Part shown: one piece after another, positions 6,925 through 14,527 of the stretch
Numbering within the stretch: position 1 is the first letter of the stretch
Layout of the letters: each line of letters starts with the position of its first letter
DNA from: Bacteroidota bacterium
GTDB lineage: Bacteria; Bacteroidota; Bacteroidia; Chitinophagales; Chitinophagaceae
NCBI GenBank assembly: GCA_029561305.1
Contig: JAKQJG010000226.1
Coordinates: forward strand, 1 to 35,099
Direction: 5' to 3'
DNA length: 35,099 bases
Translations under genes and position numbers: made by a program
Notes under the pieces: model-generated
Told to the model about the DNA's origin: nothing
What the model saw: the letters and a program-made list of their open reading frames with translations, nothing else
The model's database searches: none

Positions 6925-8166
6925 ATGCGTAAAACGCTCAATATACTCAGTAACAGCCTGCGGCTCACCCTGCAGGAACTAAAAGTGAACAAACTCCGTA
7001 CAGCGTTGAGTCTTACCGGTGTGGCATTTGGCATTTTCTGTATTATCGGGGTATTGGCCACCGTTGGAAGCCTGGAACGTAATATTCAGCAGGAAGTGAG
7101 CTCATTGGGCTCCAACACCATCTACATAGACAAATGGGAATACAGCGGCGGACCAGATATGCCTTTCTGGAAATACAGGGCCAGGCCCGTGATGAAGTAC
7201 CCGGAGATGGACCAGATAAAACAACGCAGTACACTGGCAGCAGATGTGGCCTACCTGATGCAGACGGCGGACAATATCGGTTATAAAGATTACCTGGTTC
7301 AGAATGTTTCTCTCTACGGTATCGTAGAAGCACAAACGAATATACAGCCACTAACGTTTGAGGCTGGCCGCTATTTGTCAGCAGCAGAATTTAACAGCGG
7401 AAGCCCGGTTGGATTAATGGGTTTTGATAATGCAGAGCAATTATATGGCAGTGCCGAAAGAGCCATCGGCAAACAGTTTGAGATAAAAGGGAAACAGGTG
7501 ACCATTGTGGGAGTGATAAAAAAAGAAGGCAAAAATTTTGTGGGCTGGAACTATGACAATTGTGTGATGCTGCCCTATAAATTCTGCAAACAGATTGTAG
7601 AGGAAGATAACAGCAACCCCATCATCATAGTAAAAGGCAGAGATAATGTGAGTACCGAAGCGCTGGTGAGTGAACTCAGGGGTATCATGCGGCAGGTAAG
7701 AAAACTATCGCCCATGCAGGAAGATAATTTTTCGCTTAACAGCGTGGAGGCATTCAGCAAAGCGATCAACCAGTTATTCGGAACGGTTAATATTGTTGGC
7801 GGTGTAATTGGCGTGATCAGTTTGATCGTGGGTATGTTTGGCATTGCCAATATCATGTTTGTAACAGTGAAAGAAAGAACCAGTGTGATCGGTTTAAAAA
7901 AGGCCATTGGCGCAAAGAAAAGCAGCATCCTGTTTGAATTTTTAATGGAGGCCGCCATTCTATGTTTATTGGGTGGAGCATTTGGATTGCTGTTTGTTTA
8001 CATCCTTTCATTGATCTTAAGTGCCATGGATTTCCCCGTTTATATTTCTATACCTCTACTCATCAGTACCGTTATCATTTGTCTTGTGGTGGGAGTATTG
8101 GCTGGTATCTTCCCTGCATCAAGAGCTGCAAAGATGGACCCGGTGGTGGCGATCAGGAGTAAATAA
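6925..8166 (+). CDS. ABC transporter permease, MacB/FtsX type
   Basis: The 413-residue protein has the layout of MacB-type permeases: a cytoplasmic start (LRLTLQELKVNKLRTALSLTG), a first membrane helix near residues 30-52, a MacB-like periplasmic core of about 225 residues, and three C-terminal helices of the FtsX domain (GVIGVISLIVGMFGIANIMF, LMEAAILCLLGGAFGLLFVY, LLISTVIICLVVGVLAGIFP). It ends in the typical PASRAAKMDPVVAIRSK. MacB-type systems use mechanotransmission to move substrates or lipoproteins across the envelope. No ATPase gene is adjacent, so the nucleotide-binding partner must lie elsewhere. Substrate unknown. Confidence 0.92.
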   Translation: MRKTLNILSNSLRLTLQELKVNKLRTALSLTGVAFGIFCIIGVLATVGSLERNIQQEVSSLGSNTIYIDKWEYSGGPDMPFWKYRARPVMKYPEMDQIKQRSTLAADVAYLMQTADNIGYKDYLVQNVSLYGIVEAQTNIQPLTFEAGRYLSAAEFNSGSPVGLMGFDNAEQLYGSAERAIGKQFEIKGKQVTIVGVIKKEGKNFVGWNYDNCVMLPYKFCKQIVEEDNSNPIIIVKGRDNVSTEALVSELRGIMRQVRKLSPMQEDNFSLNSVEAFSKAINQLFGTVNIVGGVIGVISLIVGMFGIANIMFVTVKERTSVIGLKKAIGAKKSSILFEFLMEAAILCLLGGAFGLLFVYILSLILSAMDFPVYISIPLLISTVIICLVVGVLAGIFPASRAAKMDPVVAIRSK

Positions 8167-8167
8167 A

Positions 8168-8194
8168 ACCCCCTCCGCCCCCTGAAGGGGGAAC
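8168..8194 (-). repeat. 27-bp G/C-rich repeat, copy 1
   Basis: CCCCCTCCGCCCCCTGAAGG and following bases, immediately after the permease stop. Its reverse complement matches 8304-8330 at 25 of 27 positions. The copy is also internally self-complementary (CCCCCT..AGGGGG). Confidence 0.85.
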
Positions 8195-8252
8195 TTGGCG
8201 CCTACGAAAGTTTATCTCTTTTTATTCTTAGCACGACTTCAATTAATTTCGC

Positions 8253-9365
8253 ATGGTGAGTTTTACCAATACAAGTAATTTATCTTACTGCAGGGACTTG
8301 CAGGTACCCCCTTTAGGGGGCGGAGGGGGTGTCATTCTTGCCATTGAATCTTCCTGCGACGAAACATCTGCCTCTGTTTGCAAAAACGGGATTATTCTAT
8401 CTAATATTATTGCCGGCCAGGCCATTCATGAAAAATATGGCGGCGTGGTACCCGAACTGGCCAGCAGGGCACACATGGAAAATATTGTTCCTGTGGTGGA
8501 TGAGGCCTTAAAAACTGCTGGCATCGAATTAAAAAATATTGACGCCATTGCTTTTACACAGGCACCCGGTTTGATAGGCGCTTTATTAGTGGGCGCTGAA
8601 TTTGCAAAATCGCTGGCGCTGGCTTTGGAAAAACCCTTGATCGCAGTACACCATATGCAGGCGCATGTGCTGGCCAATATGATACCCGAAAAAAAGCCGG
8701 ACTTCCCCTTTCTGTGCCTGACAGTGAGTGGCGGGCATACACAAATTGTCCTTTGTGAATCTCCCGTGCAAATGAAAGTTATTGGTGAAACCATTGATGA
8801 TGCTGCAGGTGAAGCATTTGACAAAAGCGCCAAGCTCCTGGGTCTTCCCTACCCCGGCGGTCCGTTGATTGACAAACATGCAACTAACGGCAACCCACAA
8901 CGCTTTGCATTTCCGGAGCCACAAATACCTGGTCTGAACTTCAGTTTTAGTGGATTAAAAACGTCTATTCTTTATTTTCTGCAAAATGCAGGCGTCAGTA
9001 ACGTGTACAAAGAAGATTTTAAAGCTACAGAAGAAGAAAAGAAACAGTTTATTGATGATAACCTCAACGATATCTGCGCCAGTATTCAGCAACGCATCAT
9101 CAGCATATTGATCAATAAACTGAAGAAAGCAGCAAAAGAAACAGGCATCAAAAATATTTGTATCGCAGGTGGGGTAAGTGCCAACAGCGGTCTGCGAAAA
9201 GCTCTGGTTGAAACCGGTGATCAACTGGGCTGGCAAACTTTTATTCCTGCATTTGAATATTGTACCGACAATGCAGGGATGATCGCCATTACAGCCTATT
9301 ACAAATACCTGGCGAAAGATTTTGCTGACTTATCTGTTACGCCTACTGCAAGGGCGGAATGGTAA
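8253..9365 (+). CDS. tsaD: tRNA N6-adenosine threonylcarbamoyltransferase TsaD
   Basis: Clear TsaD (Kae1/Gcp family): ILAIESSCDETSASV at the ATPase-fold start, the metal-binding HxxxH at H134 and H138 (HHMQAHVLAN), SGGHTQI, GETIDDAAGEAFDK, PGGPLIDK, the C-terminal GGVSANSGLR, and YCTDNAGMIA with a metal-ligand Asp. It transfers the threonylcarbamoyl group to A37 of ANN-decoding tRNAs together with TsaB, TsaE and TsaC-made precursor. Family members start at ILAIES or a few residues before it, but here that codon run is preceded by GTC, not a start. The nearest usable starts are ATG 8253, GTG 8256 or TTG 8298, giving an N-terminal extension of 12-26 residues, part of it (VPPLGGGGG) encoded by an inverted repeat copy. 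The catalytic body is intact. Confidence 0.95.
   Translation: MVSFTNTSNLSYCRDLQVPPLGGGGGVILAIESSCDETSASVCKNGIILSNIIAGQAIHEKYGGVVPELASRAHMENIVPVVDEALKTAGIELKNIDAIAFTQAPGLIGALLVGAEFAKSLALALEKPLIAVHHMQAHVLANMIPEKKPDFPFLCLTVSGGHTQIVLCESPVQMKVIGETIDDAAGEAFDKSAKLLGLPYPGGPLIDKHATNGNPQRFAFPEPQIPGLNFSFSGLKTSILYFLQNAGVSNVYKEDFKATEEEKKQFIDDNLNDICASIQQRIISILINKLKKAAKETGIKNICIAGGVSANSGLRKALVETGDQLGWQTFIPAFEYCTDNAGMIAITAYYKYLAKDFADLSVTPTARAEW
8304..8330 (+). repeat. 27-bp G/C-rich repeat, copy 2, inside the tsaD reading frame
   Basis: It matches the reverse complement of 8168-8194 at 25 of 27 bases. It is read in the tsaD frame as VPPLGGGGG, directly before the conserved ILAIESSCDE. Together the two copies form a large inverted repeat around a 109-bp spacer. 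Confidence 0.85.
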
Positions 9366-9376
9366 AATAACATGCT

Positions 9377-10093
9377 ATGCCGAATAACTATTTTAAGTTT
9401 AAACAATTCACTATTCAACAGGAGCATTGTGCTATGAAGGTTTGCACCGATGCCTGCTTGTTTGGTGCTTATGTGGCCGACCAGGTAAAAACAAAATCAT
9501 CAGCCAAAATCCTGGATATTGGAACCGGCACAGGCCTGCTTAGTTTAATGCTGGCGCAAAGAGTTCCTGCCCTGATCGATGCCATTGAAATAGACGAAGC
9601 CGCTTCCTTGCAGGCCAACAAAAATTTTGAGCAGTCCCCGTGGAAGGAAAGGTTAACTGTTTTTAATACAGATGTGCTGCAATTTGACACGGATAAAAAC
9701 TATGATTATATCATCAGCAATCCTCCATTTTTTGAGAAAGATCTTAAAAGCAATGACAATAGTAAGAACAACGCCAAACACGATACTTCGCTAACATTGG
9801 AACAGTTGCTGTCCGTAACAAAATCTCTCTTGAAAGAAGACGGGACTTTTGCAGTACTGCTGCCCTGTCATCGGGTGGAAGAATTTATATCGATGGCATC
9901 GACTAATGATTTTCATCTTTCAAAAAAAATATTGGTAAAGCAAACAGAAAAGCATGATCCCTTCAGGGGAATTTTAATTTTCAGCAGGTTGCAGGCTGTA
10001 CAGTATGAAGAAACGATTGTTATAAAAAACATAGAGGAGAAATATTCAACACGGTTTGCAGAGTTGCTGAAAGATTACTATTTGTATTTATAA
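9377..10093 (+). CDS. trmN: tRNA1(Val) (adenine37-N6)-methyltransferase, TrmN6/YfiC-like
   Basis: The 238-residue class I SAM-dependent methyltransferase has an N-terminal FKFKQFTIQQ..AMKVCTDACLFGAY segment typical of YfiC, SAM motif I ILDIGTGTGLLSL at residues 45-57, an acidic IEIDE loop, and the N6-adenine methyltransferase catalytic motif NPPF at 115-118. The expected substrate is A37 of tRNA-Val. It lies 11 bp after tsaD, another A37 modification gene, so the two probably share a transcript. Its stop overlaps the 3' end of the opposite-strand gene by 6 nt. Specificity is assigned from the family; the related 23S rRNA methyltransferases are less likely given length and the N-terminal motif. 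Confidence 0.88.
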   Translation: MPNNYFKFKQFTIQQEHCAMKVCTDACLFGAYVADQVKTKSSAKILDIGTGTGLLSLMLAQRVPALIDAIEIDEAASLQANKNFEQSPWKERLTVFNTDVLQFDTDKNYDYIISNPPFFEKDLKSNDNSKNNAKHDTSLTLEQLLSVTKSLLKEDGTFAVLLPCHRVEEFISMASTNDFHLSKKILVKQTEKHDPFRGILIFSRLQAVQYEETIVIKNIEEKYSTRFAELLKDYYLYL

Positions 10094-10624
10094 AATCTCC
10101 TTAATCAGATGAATTACTAAAGTCCACTTACCATCTGCAAGTTCATAAAGCGAAAGTCGCCGGGATGCACAACGCTTTCCACAATAATCTTCAATATAAA
10201 AGATACATTTCTTTTGATTATCAAATAAAAAGGGTTTGCTATACCAAAAAAGAATTTCTCCTGGCGGAAGATTTTTCCTGGCATTGTCAACAATAATGGC
10301 ATTTTTAAAATACTTTTTTACCCAGGCACGAGCAGGTGTTTCCAGTTGATGTTTAAGTAAAGTAAGCAAACTTGTATCCTTGACATTTGAATCCAAAGCA
10401 GGGTCATCGGTCTTTTGTATGATTTTTCTGTGCTTGATCCTTTCAATGATTTTCAATACAGTTGATTCTTCTATACCCTCACAAATAAATGCTTTCCGCA
10501 TCAGATGTTCCTTGGGAAATATATCCATAAGGAAATTCCTGGTGACCTGCTCATTTGTACTGTCTTGTGTAAACGCATAATTGCTTTGAAGACATAAAAA
10601 CAATATCGAATAAAGAAACTTCAT
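10088..10624 (-). CDS. small secreted protein, unknown function
   Basis: The 178-residue product starts with a short Sec-type signal (KFLYSILFLCLQSNYAFTQ). The rest is a mixed alpha/beta domain ending in RRLSLYELADGKWTLVIHLIKEIL, with a few Cys residues (IFYIEDYCGKRC) that could form a disulfide in the periplasm. I do not recognise a family. It lies 4 bp downstream of the dehydrogenase-like gene on the same strand, so the two are probably co-transcribed, and it converges with trmN. Confidence 0.75.
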   Translation of the reverse strand: MKFLYSILFLCLQSNYAFTQDSTNEQVTRNFLMDIFPKEHLMRKAFICEGIEESTVLKIIERIKHRKIIQKTDDPALDSNVKDTSLLTLLKHQLETPARAWVKKYFKNAIIVDNARKNLPPGEILFWYSKPFLFDNQKKCIFYIEDYCGKRCASRRLSLYELADGKWTLVIHLIKEIL

Positions 10625-10628
10625 TTAT

Positions 10629-11831
10629 TTAATTAGTGATCCCTCCGTATTCTTTCATATGTTCAAATTCATCCGTAATCTCACCCTGCTTCACCATTGT
10701 TGCCCTGTCAATTAAAGCACTGTTACCTTTTACCAGGTCTTCCAATACATATTTGATTAACTGCTCACCAAAATACTGACTGGCATCTCTTGGCAATTCA
10801 TTGGGCAGGTTGCCAACGGCCATTACATCAATACTGTTGGTTTCGTAAGGGGCTGTTTTTTCAAATGTAATTTTATCTACACCGTATACAGGATCGTCAA
10901 TGGTTTGATCACCGAGATTAACGGGCACAGAGCCATGTTCATCATCCGTAATATCAGCAATGGTTTGTATGCTGAACGTATCATCAATGTCAGATGTTTC
11001 AAAAAGTCTTGGTACATGTTCATCCCAATAAACCCCATTCATCAGGATGTCTGTGCATTTGGTGAAAGGTAAAAAGCGGCTTCGGTATTCGGTTGGATGT
11101 TCATGAAAATGATCCCGCTTGTAGGTTCTTGTTTCTTTGTGGGTGTATAAGTCTGCTCCTTTTAATTGTACATACACCGGGTAACTGAATTTTCTTTCTA
11201 AGTATTCATCTGGTTCCACTTCGGTAATACCCACCAGGTTCATTACCTCTAATACACCATGTGCCACCCGGCCGCTGCCCGTAACCGCCACTTTTATATT
11301 CGGGACCTTCAAACCAAAATAAGTATGGATGAGTGTTCGGTAATCTTTACAGTCATGCACGGCACCAAGATGGAAGGCCCCTGTACGTTTGCCATAAGCC
11401 ATCAGTCCATTATGAGCGCCAACTATGCCTGCAAAAAAACCAAAGCCCAGTACCCGTTGACCGTCATCGTGTACTAAACACTCATAATCTACGAGGGTAA
11501 TTTTCTTCTCTATTACGGCTTTAAATAGTTTTTGATTGTGAGGCTGTAGTTTTTTTGTGTGAGAGAAGAACAAATAGGTTTTACCAGGTATCAGCATATC
11601 CACAGGCACTTCTTTTATGCCCATTAAAACATCACAACCGTTCATTTCTTCCATCACCTCCACTCCTGCCTGTATATATTCTTTATCGCTAAAACATCTT
11701 GTGGTGGAGTGTTGAGCCACCACTTTTATAGAAGGAAAATTCTTTTGCAGCCAGCGGCATTGGGCCGGTGTAAGTGCCACCCTGTTATCAGAAGGCTTTT
11801 TACCTTCTCTTATTAATCCAATAGTAAGCAT
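10629..11831 (-). CDS. AlaDH/PNT-like NAD(P)-dependent dehydrogenase (saccharopine dehydrogenase-like)
   Basis: The 400-residue enzyme begins with the AlaDH/PNT N-domain pattern (IGLIREGKKPSDNRVALTPAQ). The motif DVLMGIKEVP and the substrate-side FFSHTKK follow, then a Rossmann segment KVAVTGSGRVAHGVLEVM. The C-part has HGSVPVNLGDQ and NLPNELPRDASQYFGEQL, which resemble lysine-forming saccharopine dehydrogenases (LYS1 type) and related bacterial proteins more than alanine dehydrogenase. The reaction is therefore probably NAD(P)-dependent oxidation at an amino-acid C-N bond, but the substrate cannot be fixed from sequence. ATG 11831 is preferred over the TTG directly before it. No lysine-pathway gene is nearby. 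Confidence 0.8.
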   Translation of the reverse strand: MLTIGLIREGKKPSDNRVALTPAQCRWLQKNFPSIKVVAQHSTTRCFSDKEYIQAGVEVMEEMNGCDVLMGIKEVPVDMLIPGKTYLFFSHTKKLQPHNQKLFKAVIEKKITLVDYECLVHDDGQRVLGFGFFAGIVGAHNGLMAYGKRTGAFHLGAVHDCKDYRTLIHTYFGLKVPNIKVAVTGSGRVAHGVLEVMNLVGITEVEPDEYLERKFSYPVYVQLKGADLYTHKETRTYKRDHFHEHPTEYRSRFLPFTKCTDILMNGVYWDEHVPRLFETSDIDDTFSIQTIADITDDEHGSVPVNLGDQTIDDPVYGVDKITFEKTAPYETNSIDVMAVGNLPNELPRDASQYFGEQLIKYVLEDLVKGNSALIDRATMVKQGEITDEFEHMKEYGGITN

Positions 11832-11907
11832 CAATCGTCTGTTTTGAGCGGCAAGTTAATCAATCCTTCCCGTACCCTCATAAAGTGAAGTATCGGGCAA
11901 CCTTACC

Positions 11908-11915
11908 TATTTTTG
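11908..11915 (+). promoter_or_regulatory. possible Bacteroidota -7 box of hscB
   Basis: TATTTTTG fits TAnnTTTG and ends 4 bp before the hscB ATG, the same arrangement as at 6913. The -33 element is not evident. Confidence 0.3.
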
Positions 11916-11919
11916 CAGG

Positions 11920-12399
11920 ATGAACTATTTTGATTTATTTGAAATGCCTGTCAGCATTAACATTGACAAAACGCTGCTCACGAAAAAATATGTGGAGCTG
12001 CAGAAAAAATACCATCCGGATTTTTTTACGCAGGAAAATGAAGCGGCGCAGGACGATGCATTGGAAATATCGTCTGCCATCAACAAAGCAATGAAGGTTT
12101 TTAAAAAACCGGATGCAACACTTAAATATGTGCTGGAATTGAAAGGCATCGTGGAGGAAGAAGAGAAATATCCTTTGCCACCTGATTTTTTAATGGAGGT
12201 AATGGAACTGAATGAAAATTTATCTGAAGGTTCTTTAGCGGCTATCGAGGCTTTTGAAAAAAGCATTTATACTGAAGTTAGTTTGATAATTGAAAATTAT
12301 AATGACAAAACTGTCACCCCTGCTGAATTGCAGAAACTAAAGGAGTATTATTATAAGAAAAAATATTTGCACCGTATTTTGGAGAGATTGGAGGGATAA
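11920..12399 (+). CDS. hscB: Fe-S cluster assembly co-chaperone HscB
   Basis: The 159-residue protein starts with a J-domain (MNYFDLFEMPVSINIDKTLL) carrying the HPD motif at residues 32-34 (KKYHPDF). It has the HscB-type SSAINKAMKVFKKPDATLKYVLELKG and a C-terminal three-helix domain (LPPDFLMEVMELNE..LEAL-like region) that binds the IscU scaffold. HscB delivers IscU to the Hsp70 HscA for cluster transfer. No hscA, iscU or ferredoxin gene is adjacent, so it is a stand-alone copy, which is common in Bacteroidota. Confidence 0.93.
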   Translation: MNYFDLFEMPVSINIDKTLLTKKYVELQKKYHPDFFTQENEAAQDDALEISSAINKAMKVFKKPDATLKYVLELKGIVEEEEKYPLPPDFLMEVMELNENLSEGSLAAIEAFEKSIYTEVSLIIENYNDKTVTPAELQKLKEYYYKKKYLHRILERLEG

Positions 12400-12422
12400 T
12401 GTAATATTGCAGCCCTGAAAGA

Positions 12423-12492
12423 GTTTAAGGTTTAAGGTTTAAGGTTTAAGGTTTAAGGTTTAAGGTTTAAGGTTTAAAGTTTAAAGTTTAAA
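12423..12492. repeat. heptanucleotide tandem repeat (GTTTAAG)7(GTTTAAA)3
   Basis: Seven perfect copies of GTTTAAG are followed by three of GTTTAAA, 70 bp in all. The array is bordered by GAAAGAG on the left and ACTCTTC on the right, which are nearly complementary. It lies between hscB and tRNA-Leu, about 40 bp before the tRNA. Confidence 0.95.
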
Positions 12493-12531
12493 GACTCTTC
12501 GAATAATAAACGTATAGTTCTTTTTGTGCAA

Positions 12532-12614
12532 GCCCAGATGGCGGAATTGGTAGACGCAGCAGACTCAAAATCTGCCGCCCACAAGGTGTGCAGGTTCGAT
12601 TCCTGTTCTGGGCA
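12532..12614 (+). tRNA. tRNA-Leu(CAA)
   Basis: An 83-nt class II tRNA: acceptor stem GCCCAGA with TCTGGGC, D-arm with GGTAGACGC, anticodon loop CTCAAAA (12564-12570) giving anticodon CAA at 12566-12568, a long variable arm, and T-loop GGTTCGATTCC. The CCA end is not encoded. It reads UUG codons. Confidence 0.95.
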
Positions 12615-12617
12615 CGA

Positions 12618-12647
12618 AGCCTCTCAAGAAATTGAGGGGCTTTTTTT
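12618..12647 (+). terminator. intrinsic terminator of tRNA-Leu
   Basis: GCCTCTCAA and TTGAGGGGC form an eight- to nine-pair stem around GAAA, followed by seven T residues, four bases after the tRNA. Confidence 0.9.
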
Positions 12648-12685
12648 ATACTTCAAACTGAACAATTACAAGATGTGTCCCGATT

Positions 12686-12747
12686 GGTATCAGTATTCTT
12701 GATACCATAGCCTCTTAAGAAACTGAGGGGCAGTTTTATACTGGATA
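12686..12747. repeat. hairpin and degenerate second copy of the tRNA-Leu terminator
   Basis: TGGTATCA (12686-) and TGATACCA (to 12708) form a perfect 8-bp stem. Directly after, 12709-12740 repeats the tRNA-Leu terminator with a few changes (GCCTCTTAAGAAACTGAGGG), including the trailing TTTTATACT. The second stem is weaker. This fills most of the space before the minus-strand barrel gene. Confidence 0.7.
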
Positions 12748-12771
12748 ATCACTTGCATTCAGCAGGTATTC

Positions 12772-13896
12772 TCATTTTATATTATATAGCAAACTCAGCG
12801 AAAGCATTTGGTTTTTGCTGCCACTGCTGTTTCCTGCAGCAGGCGAACGCAACCCGTGCTGGTACATTAAACCTGCAGTCATTTTTTTGTATTGGTATTT
12901 CACTGCTGTTACAAAGCGATAATCAAATTTGCGTACACGTATATCAAATTCCTCTTGCGCACCAGCAGCCGCCCCTACCAGTGGCAGGGAGGGGTTATCC
13001 ACGCTGTTCATGCTGAAATCATAAGGATACAAAGATTTTTTTACAGACTTGCTTAAGAGGTACGATGCCTGTATACCTGCCTGCAAAGAAATATTTTTAT
13101 GCAGGTTTACCCCAACAAACAGGGGTACATCTGCATAGCGGAATTGATTGAGTTCTGTTACTTCCTTATACATCCTGATATTGTTCATTGTATCGTTCAC
13201 ATGAATCAATGTACTCACGCCAGATACGGTAGCAGGTGCAGGTGAAAACAGCGACACGCCGCCAGCAACAAAAAACTTCCGGCTTACATTAAATTTCCAT
13301 GCTGCAACAGGGTATGGCTGCAGGTGTTCCTGTTTACCGATTGGCATATTAATGCCCATACCTGCTGAAAATTCCCATCGCTTTGCAACTTTGCTTTTGT
13401 GTGCGGTAGCGTTAACAATTGGGAAATCAGGTGCAGGAAGACGCTTGATCACCGGGGAACTGTTTCTTAATTCGTTTTGTGCGGCCAATTGCAAAACATT
13501 ATCGGGTACCACCCTTCTGGCAATGTTAACAGCAAGACTATCTGTATGTGGGGGTACATTCATGTAACGAATGCTGTTTTCAGTATAAATATTAACAGGC
13601 AAGTTTTTTACAGCGGTATTTTTTTCACTGCGTTCCTGCACCAAAACTTCCTCTTCAGCCATGGGCATTATTTTACCGGATGCTGCATGAAAAGCATATT
13701 GATGCTCGTTGAGTGGCAAGAAAGCAATTATAAAAAATACTGATAACATTAATACAGGGCAAGATGAAATGGCTTTGCTGAATACAACACTTCTTTTACT
13801 AACCGGCATCCGCCTGTTGAGCAATGTTTTCATTTCTGCCCAGCCTTCATCTGCGGAGAATGACAAGTCACTATATATGTCATGATCATCAAGCAT
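12772..13896 (-). CDS. membrane-anchored protein with C-terminal outer-membrane-barrel-like domain
   Basis: The 374-residue protein has no cleavable signal. A cytoplasm-facing acidic N-terminus of about 40 residues (SFSADEGWAEMKTLLNRRMP) is followed by one membrane helix near 43-60, a linker of about 100 residues, and a C-terminal region (from about 170) of alternating beta strands (WEFSAGMGINMPIG, KFFVAGGVSLF, NISLQAGIQASYLL, KFDYRFVTAVKYQYKKMTAGLMYQHGL, MLSLSLLYNI) typical of PorT/OmpA-like barrels. The gene starts one base after the sigma-factor stop, so it is translationally coupled. By analogy with anti-sigma proteins the N-terminus could bind that sigma factor; this is inference. An inner-membrane anchor joined to a barrel domain is hard to reconcile topologically. 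Confidence 0.75.
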   Translation of the reverse strand: MLDDHDIYSDLSFSADEGWAEMKTLLNRRMPVSKRSVVFSKAISSCPVLMLSVFFIIAFLPLNEHQYAFHAASGKIMPMAEEEVLVQERSEKNTAVKNLPVNIYTENSIRYMNVPPHTDSLAVNIARRVVPDNVLQLAAQNELRNSSPVIKRLPAPDFPIVNATAHKSKVAKRWEFSAGMGINMPIGKQEHLQPYPVAAWKFNVSRKFFVAGGVSLFSPAPATVSGVSTLIHVNDTMNNIRMYKEVTELNQFRYADVPLFVGVNLHKNISLQAGIQASYLLSKSVKKSLYPYDFSMNSVDNPSLPLVGAAAGAQEEFDIRVRKFDYRFVTAVKYQYKKMTAGLMYQHGLRSPAAGNSSGSKNQMLSLSLLYNIK

Positions 13897-13897
13897 A

Positions 13898-14455
13898 TTA
13901 TACCTGTTTGGTTTGTTTAAACTGCATCGAACCTTTCAGCCGCTTTCTTGCTTCTGCGAGGTGCCACCTGCTGGTTGTTTCAGAAATATTCAGTTGCTGC
14001 GAAATGTCTTTATGGGTATACCCATCAAATGCAAAAAGATTTACTACGATTCGGGTAACTGACGGTAATAAATTAAAATGCTGCAATATTTCCTCCAGGT
14101 TGTTCTTGTAGGCAAGCCGGAAATCATCATCACCCTGCTCCTGCACCTGGTCGATATGAATAATATAAGTTTCCTTTTTATTACGCCGGGTGAAGTCAAT
14201 GGCTGTATTGATGATAATTGTTTTAAGCCAGGGTCTGAAATTTCCTAAACAGGAATTGTAGTTAGCAATATTGGAAAAAACTTTTAAGAACCCGTCATTT
14301 AAGATGGTTAATGCTTCATGCTGGTCACGGGCATAGCGTCTGCACAATGCAAACATGTCGTTGAAGAAATGTTTATATAATTTTTCCTGTGCAGCCCGGT
14401 CATTATGCCTGCACATTTCAATCCAATCCAATACGTTTTCATCAGCTATTGTCAT
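13898..14455 (-). CDS. ECF-like sigma-70 family RNA polymerase sigma factor
   Basis: The 185-residue protein has sigma region 2 at about residues 15-90 (AAQEKLYKHFFNDMFALCRRYARD, ALTILNDGFLKVFSNI, FRPWLKTIIINTAIDFTRRNKK) and region 4 at about 120-175 with a helix-turn-helix (FAFDGYTHKDISQQLNISETTSRWHLAEARKRLK). The two are separated by a short acidic linker, as in group 4 (ECF) factors. It probably directs a small regulon including the coupled barrel gene downstream. A strong hairpin separates it from the upstream lipoprotein gene. Confidence 0.92.
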   Translation of the reverse strand: MTIADENVLDWIEMCRHNDRAAQEKLYKHFFNDMFALCRRYARDQHEALTILNDGFLKVFSNIANYNSCLGNFRPWLKTIIINTAIDFTRRNKKETYIIHIDQVQEQGDDDFRLAYKNNLEEILQHFNLLPSVTRIVVNLFAFDGYTHKDISQQLNISETTSRWHLAEARKRLKGSMQFKQTKQV

Positions 14456-14476
14456 CCGGCGTACGTCTTTAAAAAT

Positions 14477-14520
14477 GATGCTGCAGCCTGTAACATTTTG
14501 TGCAGGCAGGCTGCAGCATC
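14477..14520 (-). terminator. hairpin terminator between lipoprotein and sigma-factor genes
   Basis: GATGCTGCAGCCTG at 14477-14490 and CAGGCTGCAGCATC at 14507-14520 are a perfect 14-bp inverted repeat with a 16-nt loop. Read on the minus strand, it is followed by ATTTTTAAAG, so it should end the lipoprotein transcript and limit read-through into the sigma gene. Confidence 0.75.
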
Positions 14521-14527
14521 CCGTTGA

